Assembly: GCA_934755305.1 (NCBI GenBank)
Contig: CAKVLD010000012.1
Coordinates: forward strand, 1-60,431
Source: an uncultured Clostridium sp.
GTDB taxonomy: Bacteria > Bacillota > Clostridia > Clostridiales > Clostridiaceae
Direction: 5' to 3'
DNA: 60,431 nucleotides
The notes under the pieces were generated by a model. That model was not told the origin of the DNA. It was given only the letters and a program-made list of their open reading frames with translations, and made no database searches. This document shows positions 34,867-44,517 of the stretch, in pieces (position 1 is the first letter of the stretch; every line of letters starts with the position of its first letter). A program made the translations under genes and the position numbers.

Positions 34867-35118
34867 TTATCTTTTTCTTTTTTCTTTAGCCTTCTTATTC
34901 ACATAATCTGTAGCATATAAATCTAATAATATGTATAAACCTATAGTAATTATTTCTACACCTACAACTATTAAAACAGATACTATTGTTGAAAAAGGTA
35001 ATTCCACAACTACTTTTTTCATAAAGATAACATCTACAATAAACCATATAATAGTTTGATTTATAAGGTTACTTATTATTCTTTCTTTTTTACTTATTTC
35101 TTTGCCTTGATTTCTCAT
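34867..35118 (-). CDS. Small two-span membrane protein, unknown function
   Basis: Seen: 83 residues. A short basic N-terminus is followed by two hydrophobic stretches (about 18-38 and 43-68), a YATDYVN segment and a strongly basic tail KKAKEKRKR, consistent with a cytoplasmic C-terminus. I do not recognise the family. It sits between the sensor kinase gene and pstS with its own terminator. It may be expressed with the phosphate-response genes; that is position only. The ATG has a GGGAG site. Confidence 0.6.
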   Translation of the reverse strand: MRNQGKEISKKERIISNLINQTIIWFIVDVIFMKKVVVELPFSTIVSVLIVVGVEIITIGLYILLDLYATDYVNKKAKEKRKR

Positions 35119-35210
35119 AGAAAATCTCCCTTCTTCTATAAAGATAACTTATCTTTTGAATAATTATATCTATAAGAAAATAATACAAAATTTCAAAGAT
35201 TTATACAATA

Positions 35211-36887
35211 TTATATATGTTTTATTTTAACAATGAACTTACTTCCAACACCTAGTTTACTGCTAATTTTAATTTCCCCATTAAAGCATTTTACTATATG
35301 CTTTACTATAGCTAAACCAAGTCCTGTTCCACCACTTTTTCTAGCTTTATCAACCCTATAAAATCTTTCAAATATGTGAGGAAGATCCTCCTCTGGTATT
35401 CCTATACCATTATCCTCAACTTCTATCATGTAGTACTTATCCTCACTATAACTTCTTATAATTACAGTTGCTCCTTCATTAGAGTATTTAACCCCATTTT
35501 CAACCAAGTTTAATACTAATTGCAAGAACTTATCCTTATCTCCATATAGAAGATTAATATTACTTTGTTCAACCTTTATATTTATATTTTTTTCTTCTGC
35601 AACAGCTGTAACCATATGAACTACATCTTCAATTTCAGAATTAGGAAAGAATTCCATTTCCTCTCCGATTCCTTCACTTTCTATTTTTGAAAGAACTAAA
35701 ATATCATTAATAAGTCTAGTTAATCTCTCAGATTCCTTATTTATTATATCTAAGAACTTCTGTCTAGTTTCATCATCCTCAACATATTTTAAAGTTTCTG
35801 CAAAACCTTTTATGGAAGTTAGTGGTGTCTTTAATTCATGAGAAACATTAGCAACAAATTGACTTCTCATATTTTCAAGCCTTTTTATATCAGTTATGTC
35901 CTGTACAGTTATAACCTTACCTATCTTCTCAAAATCATAAATCATAGTTGCTTTTTTTATTCTTAATTCTCTTTCAATTGGCTCTGAAATTTTAATCTCT
36001 ATTTCTGATAATTTATCATTTTCTAAGAACTTATTAATAGTAAACTTATTATCATATGCAGCTATATTTTGGCCTGTTATATCCTTTCTAATTCCAAAAA
36101 TTCTTTTAGCATAAGGATTAATTGTTATTATTTTTCCTCTACGATTAATAGCAATTACTCCACTTTCCATACAGCTTAATATAGACTCCAATCTATTTTG
36201 CTTATCCATAACCTTATTAATTTGATTTTGAAGTTGATCTGCCATATTATTAAAAGTTTTACCTAAAGAACCTATTTCCCCACTACCAGTATTTACAACC
36301 CTCATATGTAAATCACCATTAGCTATTTTAGCAGTTACATTTTCCAAATCATTTAAAGGCTCTACTATAGCTCCTATTATCTTAAGAGATAGTGATATCG
36401 AAAAAACTAATACTACTGCAAGAACTATTATCCAATATATTATAGTACTCTTAGAAAAGAAACTAATATTATCAAGTGGTATTGAACTTCTCAAAATAGT
36501 ACCATCCTTTAATAAGGTAGCACAATATACCATTTGCTTTTCACTTGTTTTGCTACGTCTAACAGAGAACCCCTCTCCTTCTTCTCTAGCTTTCTCTATC
36601 TCTTCTCTATCATTATGCTTTTCATATACTTCACCAATACTATCATAAATAACATTTCCATCTGTATCTATTAAAGTACATCTGACATTAACACCATTAA
36701 TCTTATAATTATCTATCAAATGCTCATTTCCTGTTTCTACAGTTTTATAATAATCATTTAAACTTTTTAATAATTCCTTTGTTCTGCTTATTTCATGAAA
36801 ATTTGAAATCAATATAAATAAAGTGGTTGAACTTAAAAGTGCAAATATTACTGTTATTATTACAGAAGTTAATATTTTACCCTTCAT
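35211..36887 (-). CDS. phoR: PhoR-type sensor histidine kinase
   Basis: Seen: 558 residues. A first membrane span near the N-terminus, an extracytoplasmic domain, a second span near 150-172, HAMP, a PAS-like domain with IITINPYAKRIFG, HisKA with phospho-His in NVSHELKTPLTSIKG, and HATPase with VENGVKYS, DNGIGIP and GGTGLGLAI. ATG at 36,887 is chosen over an upstream 23-codon extension, which would run into the regulator gene; overlap with it is 11 bases. The neighbouring pst operon suggests phosphate sensing, but a WalK-like role is not excluded. Confidence 0.85.
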   Translation of the reverse strand: MKGKILTSVIITVIFALLSSTTLFILISNFHEISRTKELLKSLNDYYKTVETGNEHLIDNYKINGVNVRCTLIDTDGNVIYDSIGEVYEKHNDREEIEKAREEGEGFSVRRSKTSEKQMVYCATLLKDGTILRSSIPLDNISFFSKSTIIYWIIVLAVVLVFSISLSLKIIGAIVEPLNDLENVTAKIANGDLHMRVVNTGSGEIGSLGKTFNNMADQLQNQINKVMDKQNRLESILSCMESGVIAINRRGKIITINPYAKRIFGIRKDITGQNIAAYDNKFTINKFLENDKLSEIEIKISEPIERELRIKKATMIYDFEKIGKVITVQDITDIKRLENMRSQFVANVSHELKTPLTSIKGFAETLKYVEDDETRQKFLDIINKESERLTRLINDILVLSKIESEGIGEEMEFFPNSEIEDVVHMVTAVAEEKNINIKVEQSNINLLYGDKDKFLQLVLNLVENGVKYSNEGATVIIRSYSEDKYYMIEVEDNGIGIPEEDLPHIFERFYRVDKARKSGGTGLGLAIVKHIVKCFNGEIKISSKLGVGSKFIVKIKHI

Positions 36888-37599
36888 ACTTATCCCCTGG
36901 ATTAAATCTATATCCAACCCCTCTAATGGTCTCAATAAATTTAGGTTTTTTATCATCTTCTTCTATCTTTTTACGTAAATATCTTATATGTACATCTACA
37001 GTTCTAGTTTCACCAATATATTCATATCCCCATATTTTATCTAACAATAACTCTCTTTTTAAAATCTTCCCTTTATTTTTAATTAATATCTCAAGTAATT
37101 CAAATTCTTTTAAAGTTAATTCTACTTTTGCATTATCTACAAATACTTCTCTTCTTTCAAAGTTAACCTCTAATTTACCTGCCTTAAATCTATCTGTAAG
37201 CTCTACTCTCTTTACAGAAGATACATTACTTCTTCTAAGTACTGCCTTAACTCTAGCTAGAAGTTCCCTTATAGAAAAAGGTTTAGTAATATAGTCATCT
37301 GCTCCAAGCTCAAGTCCTAAAATCTTATCTAATTCTTCATCCTTTGCTGTTAACATTATTATTGCAGTATCTGATGTTTCCTTAGCTCCTTTTACACATT
37401 TACATACATCATAACCATCCATTTCAGGCAACATAAGGTCTAAAAGTATTAAATCAGGTCTTTCTTCTTTTGTTATTTCCACAGCATCTATTCCATTATT
37501 ACACACAATAACTTCATATCCACTATTAATAAGATTGAATTTTAACAATTCTACTATATGTTCTTCATCATCTACAATTAATACTTTCTTTTTACTCAT
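36877..37599 (-). CDS. phoP: PhoP-type OmpR-family response regulator
   Basis: Seen: 240 residues. The receiver domain has DDEEH near 11-15, phospho-Asp in ILLDLMLPEMDGYDV near 54 and conserved Lys in ITKPFSIRELLARV. The C-terminal winged helix includes TVDVHIRYLRKKIEEDD and ETIRGVGYRFNP. Known: an OmpR-type transcription activator. Its stop overlaps the kinase start by 11 bases. The phosphate role is inferred from adjacency to pst. Confidence 0.88.
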   Translation of the reverse strand: MSKKKVLIVDDEEHIVELLKFNLINSGYEVIVCNNGIDAVEITKEERPDLILLDLMLPEMDGYDVCKCVKGAKETSDTAIIMLTAKDEELDKILGLELGADDYITKPFSIRELLARVKAVLRRSNVSSVKRVELTDRFKAGKLEVNFERREVFVDNAKVELTLKEFELLEILIKNKGKILKRELLLDKIWGYEYIGETRTVDVHIRYLRKKIEEDDKKPKFIETIRGVGYRFNPGDKYEG

Positions 37600-37610
37600 T
37601 ATTCTTCCCC

Positions 37611-38351
37611 CTATTTAATTATTACAAAAGAAAATAATCTCCCATAAGAACCATTAGAACTTCTATATGAGTGTAATTTTATTTCATTAGTACAGTGAGT
37701 ACATAACTGTAAAGAATTTATATTTTCCTCCTTAACTCCAGAATCTCTAAGGTCTTTTAAGATACATTCTTCCATACTTAAATTTCTCCCATTAAATAAT
37801 AGCTTCTCATCTATAACCTTTTCTTTTAAAAATTTCTCTTTTAATTCATTAGAAACTTCATAGCAACATTTTCGTATATGAGGTCCTATATACGCTTTAA
37901 TATTTTCCGCTTTTGCCCCATACTTATTTTTCAATTCCAATATTGCATTCTTAGTTATAGATTTAAAAGTCCCTTTCCATCCAGAATGAATAGCAGCTAC
38001 AGATGAGGTTTCTTCATCAACTAAAATTACAGGAACACAGTCAGCAGTAAATACACCTATTAAGCTATTTTTAACATTTGTAATTAGTGCATCCCCCTCT
38101 TTTTCAATAATTCCCCTTCTATTTTCACCATTATACTCATAAACAATATCAGAATGAACTTGTTTCAAATAAATAACGTTACTTACATTAAACTTTTCCT
38201 TTAAAGAATTTAATTCACTAATACCTTCCTGTGTATTTCTATTAAAACTCCTATTTTCTTCAGCAGTTGAAAAAACAACCTTTATCTTTTCATTTTCAAT
38301 CACTAAAAAATCTTCAACTTTTTTCAAATCTTTTAAACTTAATTTATTCAC
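37611..38351 (-). CDS. pgeF: Purine nucleoside phosphorylase-like laccase-domain protein (PgeF/YlmD)
   Basis: Seen: 246 residues with LKQVHSDIVYEY near 62, GVFTADCVPVILVD near 97, AIHSGWKGT near 117 and IGPHIRKCCYEVS near 148, a His/Cys metal site. Known: YfiH/DUF152 proteins act on purine nucleosides or edit peptidoglycan precursors (PgeF). In Firmicutes the ylmD homolog lies near ftsZ and sigE, as here. Confidence 0.88.
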   Translation of the reverse strand: MNKLSLKDLKKVEDFLVIENEKIKVVFSTAEENRSFNRNTQEGISELNSLKEKFNVSNVIYLKQVHSDIVYEYNGENRRGIIEKEGDALITNVKNSLIGVFTADCVPVILVDEETSSVAAIHSGWKGTFKSITKNAILELKNKYGAKAENIKAYIGPHIRKCCYEVSNELKEKFLKEKVIDEKLLFNGRNLSMEECILKDLRDSGVKEENINSLQLCTHCTNEIKLHSYRSSNGSYGRLFSFVIIK

Positions 38352-38462
38352 AATAATCTCCTACTGCTTATATATTTTTTATTATCTTAATTAAATTATA
38401 CAACTTATATAACTAAAAAATAAGATATATATTTTAAATCAACAAACTCTATAGCTAAAACA

Positions 38463-38498
38463 AAAGGGGCATACTGATATTTTCAGCAGCTCCTTTCA
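38463..38498 (-). terminator. Imperfect terminator after nrdR
   Basis: AAAGGGGC near 38,463 and GCTCCTTT near 38,490 can pair around an inner CTGA/TCAG helix with a mismatch. The minus strand continues CCCCTTTTGTTTT, just beyond the nrdR stop. Confidence 0.5.
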
Positions 38499-38499
38499 T

Positions 38500-38952
38500 T
38501 TAAGTGGTCATCAAATTTTTAATTTCTTCTAAGAATGTATTTATATCCTTAAACTGCCTATATACCGATGCAAATCTAACATATGCTATCTCATCGACTT
38601 CTTTTAGCTTATCCATAACCATTTCTCCAATAAGATCGCTTTGCACCTCTGTTAACATTTTATTAGATATTTTTCTCTCTATATAATCTGCGATATCTTC
38701 TATTTGTTTTCTAGATACTGGTCTTTTTTGACAAGCAATAATTAATCCATTAACAATCTTTTCCTTATTAAAGTTTTCTCTTGTAGAATCTTTTTTTACT
38801 ACAAGTATGGGAATATCCTCTATTTTTTCATATGTAGTATATCTTTTACCACAACCTAAACATTCTCTTCTTCTTCTAATAGTATTATTATCATCTGTTG
38901 ACCTTGAATCAACAACCTTGCTTTCTTCATAAGAACAAAAAGGACATTTCAT
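38500..38952 (-). CDS. nrdR: Transcriptional repressor NrdR
   Basis: Seen: 150 residues. The N-terminal zinc ribbon has CPFCSYEESKVVDSR and RRRRECLGCGKRYTTYE, followed by an ATP-cone domain. Known: represses ribonucleotide reductase operons in response to ATP/dATP. No nrd gene is in the window. Located between the ylmC-like gene and pgeF. Confidence 0.97.
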   Translation of the reverse strand: MKCPFCSYEESKVVDSRSTDDNNTIRRRRECLGCGKRYTTYEKIEDIPILVVKKDSTRENFNKEKIVNGLIIACQKRPVSRKQIEDIADYIERKISNKMLTEVQSDLIGEMVMDKLKEVDEIAYVRFASVYRQFKDINTFLEEIKNLMTT

Positions 38953-39023
38953 AAAATTCTCGCCTTTCTTATTAATTATAAGTTATAAAGATATTATACA
39001 TATTTTTTATATATATATCTAGT

Positions 39024-39293
39024 TTATTCTGAAATATTATCAGCACTTGTCCCCTTTGCATTTACCAGTATTACATCAATTCCTATTTTAACAATATCTT
39101 TCCACATAACTTCTATATCATCAATTTTACTAAACCATCCCTTACTTTCTCCTGGCAACAATATAGATAATATTTTTTGTTCCTCACAATCAATTTTTAT
39201 ATCACTTATAAAGCCAAGCTTAGTTCCAGTATTAATATCTATAACTTCCATTGTCTTCATAGCATTTATAGAATTCAAATTTTCTTCCATCAT
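39024..39293 (-). CDS. YlmC/YmxH-type PRC-barrel sporulation-region protein
   Basis: Seen: 89 residues with a PRC-barrel core: VIDINTGTKLGFISDIKIDC and an IEVMWKDIVKIGIDVILV end. Known: this YlmC/YmxH family follows sigG in many spore formers and may support sporulation; biochemistry is unknown. It is 110 bases after sigG with a terminator between them. Confidence 0.8.
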   Translation of the reverse strand: MMEENLNSINAMKTMEVIDINTGTKLGFISDIKIDCEEQKILSILLPGESKGWFSKIDDIEVMWKDIVKIGIDVILVNAKGTSADNISE

Positions 39294-39357
39294 TTCATCC
39301 TCCTTAGATAAAATCCTTATTAAAATTATATTCTTATAAAAATTTATTTATACATAA

Positions 39358-39392
39358 AAAAAGATGTTGTAATTTTTTTGCAACATCTTTTT
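39358..39392 (-). terminator. Terminator after sigG
   Basis: AAAAAGATGTTG (39358-39369) pairs with CAACATCTTTTT (39381-39392) around an 11-base loop. T-runs are available on both sides. Confidence 0.8.
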
Positions 39393-39402
39393 TAATATCC
39401 TT

Positions 39403-40176
39403 TTATACGTGCTTTCTCATATGTTTTAAAGCTGTTTTCTCTAACCTTGATACTTGAGCTTGAGATATACCAATTTCATTTGCTACTTCCATCTGAGTTC
39501 TACCATTAAAAAATCTAAGATTTAATATTAATTTTTCTCTATCTGTAAGTTTTTTCATAGCTTCTTTAATAGATATATTTTCCAACCAATTTTCATCTGT
39601 ATTTTTATTATCACTTACTTGATCCATTACATATATAGCATCACCACCATCATGGTAAATTGGCTCATATAATGATACTGGATCTTGTATAGCATCTAAA
39701 GCAAAAACCACATCTTCTCTTGGTAAATTTAATTCTTTTGATATCTGAGAAATAGACGGTTCTTTATTATTATCCTTTACTAATTTATCTCTTACAACTA
39801 AAGCTTTATAAGCTATATCCCTTAAAGATCTACTAACTCTAATAGAATTATTATCCCTTAAATATCTTCTAATTTCTCCTATTATCATAGGAACAGCATA
39901 AGTAGAAAACTTAACATTTTGACTTAAATCAAAATTATCTATAGCTTTCATCAAACCTATACAACCAACTTGAAATAAGTCATCTACATTTTCTCCTCTA
40001 TTGTTAAATCTCTGAATTACACTTAAAACTAAACGTAAATTTCCTTTTATAAATGTTTCTCTAGCAAAACTATCCCCATTTTGCATTTGAACTAATAATT
40101 CCCTTTTTTCTTTCTCTTTAAGCACGGGAAGTTTAGAGGTATTTACTCCGCATATTTCCACCTTATTAATGATCAA
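39403..40176 (-). CDS. sigG: Forespore sigma factor SigG
   Basis: Seen: about 257 residues with INKVEICGVNTSKLPVL, the SigF/G-specific N-terminus, region 2 (NLRLVLSVIQRFNNRGEN...LFQVGCIGLMKA) and region 4.2 ending SQAQVSRLEKTALKHM. Start choice: an ATG at 40,212 has no clear ribosome site, whereas AAGGGG lies about 9 bases before TTG 40,176, giving the usual SigG N-terminus; I therefore favour the TTG. Known: late forespore transcription. No prodomain is seen, as expected. Confidence 0.93.
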   Translation of the reverse strand: MIINKVEICGVNTSKLPVLKEKEKRELLVQMQNGDSFARETFIKGNLRLVLSVIQRFNNRGENVDDLFQVGCIGLMKAIDNFDLSQNVKFSTYAVPMIIGEIRRYLRDNNSIRVSRSLRDIAYKALVVRDKLVKDNNKEPSISQISKELNLPREDVVFALDAIQDPVSLYEPIYHDGGDAIYVMDQVSDNKNTDENWLENISIKEAMKKLTDREKLILNLRFFNGRTQMEVANEIGISQAQVSRLEKTALKHMRKHV

Positions 40177-40256
40177 TATAATCAACCCCTTCGAAAGTAA
40201 TACTAACTGCATTTATAAGTATTTCCGAAGAACATTGCTTTTATACTAAAGACAAA

Positions 40257-40964
40257 CTATAGCATTCTACTAATTTCTTTTTTTAATCTATTAATAATTT
40301 TCTTTTCTAGTCTTGAAATATAAGATTGAGATATACCAAGCATATCTGCAACTTCCTTTTGAGTTTTTTCTCTAGTACCAAATAAACCAAATCTTAACTT
40401 TACTATTTCTTTTTCTCTATCATTTAAACTTTTTAATGCCATAAATAGAAGTTGTTTATCAACTTCATCCTCTATTAAATTATAAACAGTATCATTTTCT
40501 GTTCCTAAAATATCTGATAACAATAATTCATTACCATCCCAATCTATATTTAGAGGCTCATAAAAAGATATTTCTGCTTTAACCTTGCTGTTTCTTCTTA
40601 AATACATTAATATTTCATTTTCTATACATCTCGAAGCATAGGTAGCAAGCTTTATCTTCTTTTCTGGATTGAAAGTATTTACTGCTTTAATAAGCCCTAT
40701 TGTTCCAACTGATATTAAATCTTCAATATTAACACCTGTATTTTCAAACTTCTTTGCTATATATACAACTAATCTTAAATTTCTTTCAATTAAAGTACTT
40801 CTAACTTTCTCATCACCATCTAAAATCTTTCCTACAAGTTTTTCCTCTTCATCCTTTGTTAAAGGTGGTGGCAAAGCTTCATTTCTGCCTATATAATGAA
40901 GTTTATTCTTAAATAATTTGAGCTTTTGTGCTAACCTATTAAAAAATACATATAGTTTAGTCAT
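40257..40964 (-). CDS. sigE: Mother-cell sigma factor precursor pro-SigE
   Basis: Seen: 235 residues. An N-terminal prosequence of about 30 residues (VFFNRLAQKLKLFKNKLHYIG) precedes sigma region 2 (NLRLVVYIAKKFENTGVN) and region 4 ending SQSYISRLEKKIINRLKK. Known: SpoIIGA cleaves the prosequence to activate early mother-cell transcription. The gene begins 10 bases after spoIIGA, the classic spoIIG operon. Confidence 0.97.
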   Translation of the reverse strand: MTKLYVFFNRLAQKLKLFKNKLHYIGRNEALPPPLTKDEEEKLVGKILDGDEKVRSTLIERNLRLVVYIAKKFENTGVNIEDLISVGTIGLIKAVNTFNPEKKIKLATYASRCIENEILMYLRRNSKVKAEISFYEPLNIDWDGNELLLSDILGTENDTVYNLIEDEVDKQLLFMALKSLNDREKEIVKLRFGLFGTREKTQKEVADMLGISQSYISRLEKKIINRLKKEISRML

Positions 40965-40974
40965 AATTCCTCCT

Positions 40975-41778
40975 CTATATTACCCCTCTTGATAGCAATG
41001 CATTAAATTCATTATCCTTGCTTAGTACTTCCTTACATGGACAAATAATGGCATCTATTTCTCTAAAATCTTCACCTTCCTTACTCATTCTTATCTTATC
41101 AACTTTAAACCCTTCTAACTTCCCATCATATCCAATTGCACTATAATTTATATAAAATAATTCTTTTTTATTTAATTTATAATTCTCAAATAATCTTTCT
41201 TCAACAATTATACATGGCAAATTAGTAATAGGTTCTCTTAGTTCATTACCAGTATCTAAAAATCCTTTGACATAATATTTTATTCCTTTTAAGGTTATTT
41301 CTATATCGAAAATAAAATTATTAACTATAGTTCTTTCCTTAAAATACTCAATAACTCTGTTACATATAATATATATTATCATAAGACTAAGTATCATATA
41401 CTTAATAGAAAAATTATTAATAGTTAAACCTTTTTCAAAAGTATAATTGTTTCCTATTTGTGAAAAATAGAAGCATATCCCACTTAAAACTATTGAATTA
41501 AATATAAATATCCCTGTAGCTTTTATAGTAATAATTATTTTCTTTTTTCCAACAACCAATAAAATTATAATAAATCCTATAAATACTTGAGCCAAAAATG
41601 ATGTAAACAATTTAAGCTTTGGGAAAATCATAACTATTGTATATATTGATCCTATAACAGATGACAATAATATCCGTTTAAAACTAACTTTACACCTTAA
41701 TATATTAAATGTAATCAATAATAAAAATAAATCAATAATAAAATTTTCAACTAATACTACGTCTAAATAAACTCCCAT
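40975..41778 (-). CDS. spoIIGA: Pro-SigE processing aspartic protease SpoIIGA
   Basis: Seen: 267 residues. The N-terminal half has about five membrane spans; the C-terminal half has the catalytic Asp motif FLDTGNELREP near 180. Known: a membrane aspartic protease activated by the SpoIIR signal to cleave pro-SigE. It is co-transcribed with sigE. Slightly shorter than the roughly 300-residue Bacillus protein, as common in clostridia. Confidence 0.95.
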   Translation of the reverse strand: MGVYLDVVLVENFIIDLFLLLITFNILRCKVSFKRILLSSVIGSIYTIVMIFPKLKLFTSFLAQVFIGFIIILLVVGKKKIIITIKATGIFIFNSIVLSGICFYFSQIGNNYTFEKGLTINNFSIKYMILSLMIIYIICNRVIEYFKERTIVNNFIFDIEITLKGIKYYVKGFLDTGNELREPITNLPCIIVEERLFENYKLNKKELFYINYSAIGYDGKLEGFKVDKIRMSKEGEDFREIDAIICPCKEVLSKDNEFNALLSRGVI

Positions 41779-41961
41779 CCCCTCACCTCTTTTCTAAATA
41801 AATTATAAGGCAAGAGTCTTTAAAATTTTGTCATTTTAAAATATGGGTATAACTTTTTTTTCTGAATATTTTTTACATTTAGAAACAATAAAGCTTATTA
41901 AAAAAGTACTTTTTTAACATATGTATCTTTTTAATAATTAATTGATGTGTATAGTCGAAAA

Positions 41962-41995
41962 AAAGATGATTTTTACAAATGTAAAAATCATCTTT
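41962..41995 (-). terminator. Terminator after ftsZ
   Basis: AAAGATGATTTTTAC (41962-41976) and GTAAAAATCATCTTT (41981-41995) form a perfect 15-bp stem with a four-base loop. The minus strand ends in seven Ts. Confidence 0.9.
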
Positions 41996-42016
41996 ATATA
42001 TTAATAAATATAAGTT

Positions 42017-43156
42017 CTATCTTTTAGTTCTTCTTAAGAACACTGGAATATCTAAATCATCATCTTCATAAGATGTTGTAGCAGATACATCGCTCTTTTC
42101 TGTAGAATCAACAGCCGCTTCTTCTTTAGCTTGTGGTTCTTCTACTACAGAAGTCACTCTAACTTGCTTAGGTGAACTTTCTTCTTTTATTCCCATCATA
42201 TTATCTGATTCAAAGCCTGTCGCTATAACTGTTATTCTTATTTCATCATTTAATGTTTCATCTATAACAGCACCAAAAATTATGTTCGCATCAGGATCTG
42301 CTGACTCTCTAACAACATCTGCTGCTTCATATACTTCTAATGCTCCTAAATCTCCACCACCTGTAAAGTTTAATATAACTCCAGTTGCTCCATTTATTGA
42401 TGTTTCTAATAGAGGTGATGCTATTGCTTGCTTAACTGCATCAGAAGCTCTTGTATCTCCTTTTCCATAACCTACACCCATGTGAGCTAAACCTTTATCT
42501 AACATTACTGCTTTAATATCAGCAAAGTCAGCATTAACTACCCCTGGTATTGTTATAAGGTCAGATATTGCTTGAACACCTTGTCTTAATACATCATCAG
42601 CTAATCTAAATGAATCTAAAAGAGTTGTTTTCTTATCTGCCATTAATAATAATCTTTCATTTGGAATAATTACTAAAGTATCAACTTTTTCCTTAAGGTT
42701 AGCAATTCCCATTTCAGCAAATCTCATTCTTCTTTTACCTTCAAAAGGGAAAGGTTTAGTTACAACCCCTACAGTTAATATTCCTAAAGACTTAGCAATT
42801 TCAGCAACTACTGGTGCAGCACCTGTTCCAGTACCTCCACCCATACCTGCAGTAATAAATACCATATTAGCACCTTTGATAGCTGCAGTAATTTCTTCTC
42901 TACTTTCTTCAGCTGCCTTTTGACCTATTTCAGGATTAGCTCCAGCTCCAAGCCCTTTAGTTAACTTTTCTCCAATTTGGATTTTTTGATTAGCATGAGA
43001 AAGCATTAACGCTTGTTTATCTGTATTTATAGCTATAAACTCTACATTTTTTACTCCCTCTACGATCATTCTATTAACGGCATTACTTCCACCGCCACCG
43101 CAACCTATAACCTTTATATTGGTTAATTCTTGCATATCCACTTCAAAATCTAACAA
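42017..43156 (-). CDS. ftsZ: Cell-division GTPase FtsZ
   Basis: Seen: 379 residues. Nucleotide-binding GCGGGGSNAVNRM at 18-30 and tubulin signature GMGGGTGTGAAPV near 107-119. A variable acidic linker precedes the C-terminal partner-binding peptide DIPVFLRRTKR. Known: polymerises into the Z-ring. It lies 13 bases after the ftsA-like gene and ends the cluster at a strong terminator. Confidence 0.98.
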   Translation of the reverse strand: MLDFEVDMQELTNIKVIGCGGGGSNAVNRMIVEGVKNVEFIAINTDKQALMLSHANQKIQIGEKLTKGLGAGANPEIGQKAAEESREEITAAIKGANMVFITAGMGGGTGTGAAPVVAEIAKSLGILTVGVVTKPFPFEGKRRMRFAEMGIANLKEKVDTLVIIPNERLLLMADKKTTLLDSFRLADDVLRQGVQAISDLITIPGVVNADFADIKAVMLDKGLAHMGVGYGKGDTRASDAVKQAIASPLLETSINGATGVILNFTGGGDLGALEVYEAADVVRESADPDANIIFGAVIDETLNDEIRITVIATGFESDNMMGIKEESSPKQVRVTSVVEEPQAKEEAAVDSTEKSDVSATTSYEDDDLDIPVFLRRTKR

Positions 43157-43169
43157 AGTAATTCCTCCT

Positions 43170-44423
43170 TTAGAAAATATCCCCCAGAAAACTCTTTATC
43201 TTCTCTACTATTCCAGTTTTAGTTTTCTTTGATACATCTGTTTCTTCTTTCATTTCATTTAATAAATATTCTACTTCTTTTACTTTCGCTGAGGTTTCAC
43301 AAAACATATTCAACCTATCTGCTACTTCTTTAACTAATGCTAAAGAAGTTATATTCAACGAGTCTTTAATCCCTAAATACTCATTATTAACAAGTATGGT
43401 CTTTTTGTCAAATTCATTTTTGACTAAACTACCAATATTTTTATAATATACTATACCATCTCCATATATTATTATACTACAAATTCCTTGATAATAGGAA
43501 GAGTTTTTTATTTCATCATTAACTATTTTTAATATTTCCTCTAACCTAGCTTTTATAACTTCATATAATAACTTTTTTGATATTTTGGATGGTCCAATAT
43601 CCAAAAATTCCTCTGAAGAACTTTCTTCATCAAATTTTTCATATTCACTAGAATAAATAACCTTAACCTTTTCAGCTTCACCAATAGGTATTTCAGCACA
43701 TATAGATAAATCCTTAGTTATATTATTTCCTCCTATAGGTATGCAACCAACCTTTTTCAAAATACTTTCTTTAAATATAGCATAATCTGATGTACCACCA
43801 CCTATATCAACTAACACGTGAACATCAGTAGCATTTCTTCCTTGTAAAAATATATTTTTTCCAGCAAAAATATTAACTATAAATCCTTTAAATATGTACC
43901 CACTATTTATAATTACTCTTTTAAACTTTTCTATTTCTACTTTTTTACCAACAAAAAAAGTTATATTAACTTTTAAGTTATGGGCAATCCATCCTACTAC
44001 ATTTTCAGTAACTACTCTTTCATCTACCACAAAAAAGTTAATAACTGAATCTACTATTTCTTCAGTATCTGCCAAGTTAACTGCATTTTTCCCCTTTTCA
44101 ATAACTCTTTGAATTTCTTCTGAGGTAATTTTACCCTCTTCAATGTTTATTTCTGCTAGAACTTCTGCTGTCCTTATGCCCCTAGATGTAATTCCTACAA
44201 AAACTTCCTTAATATATTCTTTCGTACTTTTTTCTAAATCCTTTAATAATTTTTTAACAGATTCCATACATTTATCTTCATCGGTAACAAATCCCTTTTC
44301 AATCCCTTTAGATTGAATAAAAGATGAACCATAAATTTCTATATCTTCTTTTCCTTTACCCGCCATAGATGCCGATAACTTCTTACTACCAAAGTCAACT
44401 GCTACTATCTTTTCATCATGCAT
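43170..44423 (-). CDS. ftsA: FtsA-like actin-family cell-division ATPase
   Basis: Seen: 417 residues. The actin-like fold has VAVDFGSKKLSA near 7, a VLVDIGGGTSDYAIF phosphate loop near 203, and an amphipathic C-terminus KTGIVEKIKSFLGDIF that could tether membranes. Known: FtsA links FtsZ to the membrane. This is the divergent clostridial type next to pilT and ftsZ, as in the type IV pilus context of related clostridia, so a shared role in pilus placement is possible. The symbol is by homology, not certainty. Confidence 0.75.
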   Translation of the reverse strand: MHDEKIVAVDFGSKKLSASMAGKGKEDIEIYGSSFIQSKGIEKGFVTDEDKCMESVKKLLKDLEKSTKEYIKEVFVGITSRGIRTAEVLAEINIEEGKITSEEIQRVIEKGKNAVNLADTEEIVDSVINFFVVDERVVTENVVGWIAHNLKVNITFFVGKKVEIEKFKRVIINSGYIFKGFIVNIFAGKNIFLQGRNATDVHVLVDIGGGTSDYAIFKESILKKVGCIPIGGNNITKDLSICAEIPIGEAEKVKVIYSSEYEKFDEESSSEEFLDIGPSKISKKLLYEVIKARLEEILKIVNDEIKNSSYYQGICSIIIYGDGIVYYKNIGSLVKNEFDKKTILVNNEYLGIKDSLNITSLALVKEVADRLNMFCETSAKVKEVEYLLNEMKEETDVSKKTKTGIVEKIKSFLGDIF

Positions 44424-44517
44424 CTCATATGTCTCCTCCTTGCTAGTTAAACTAATATATTTTATTCAACATAAAAATACAAATTCCTTTTAAGATTTTA
44501 ATATAAAATAAATATTT

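Noticed and set aside
36888..36956. Upstream start of the sensor kinase at 36,956
   Set aside because: The 23 added residues overlap the response-regulator coding end and are not kinase-like. ATG 36,887 opens directly on the first membrane span.
40177..40212. ATG start for sigG at 40,212
   Set aside because: It has no good ribosome-binding site, and the added 12 residues are not SigG-like. AAGGGG is well placed for the TTG at 40,176.
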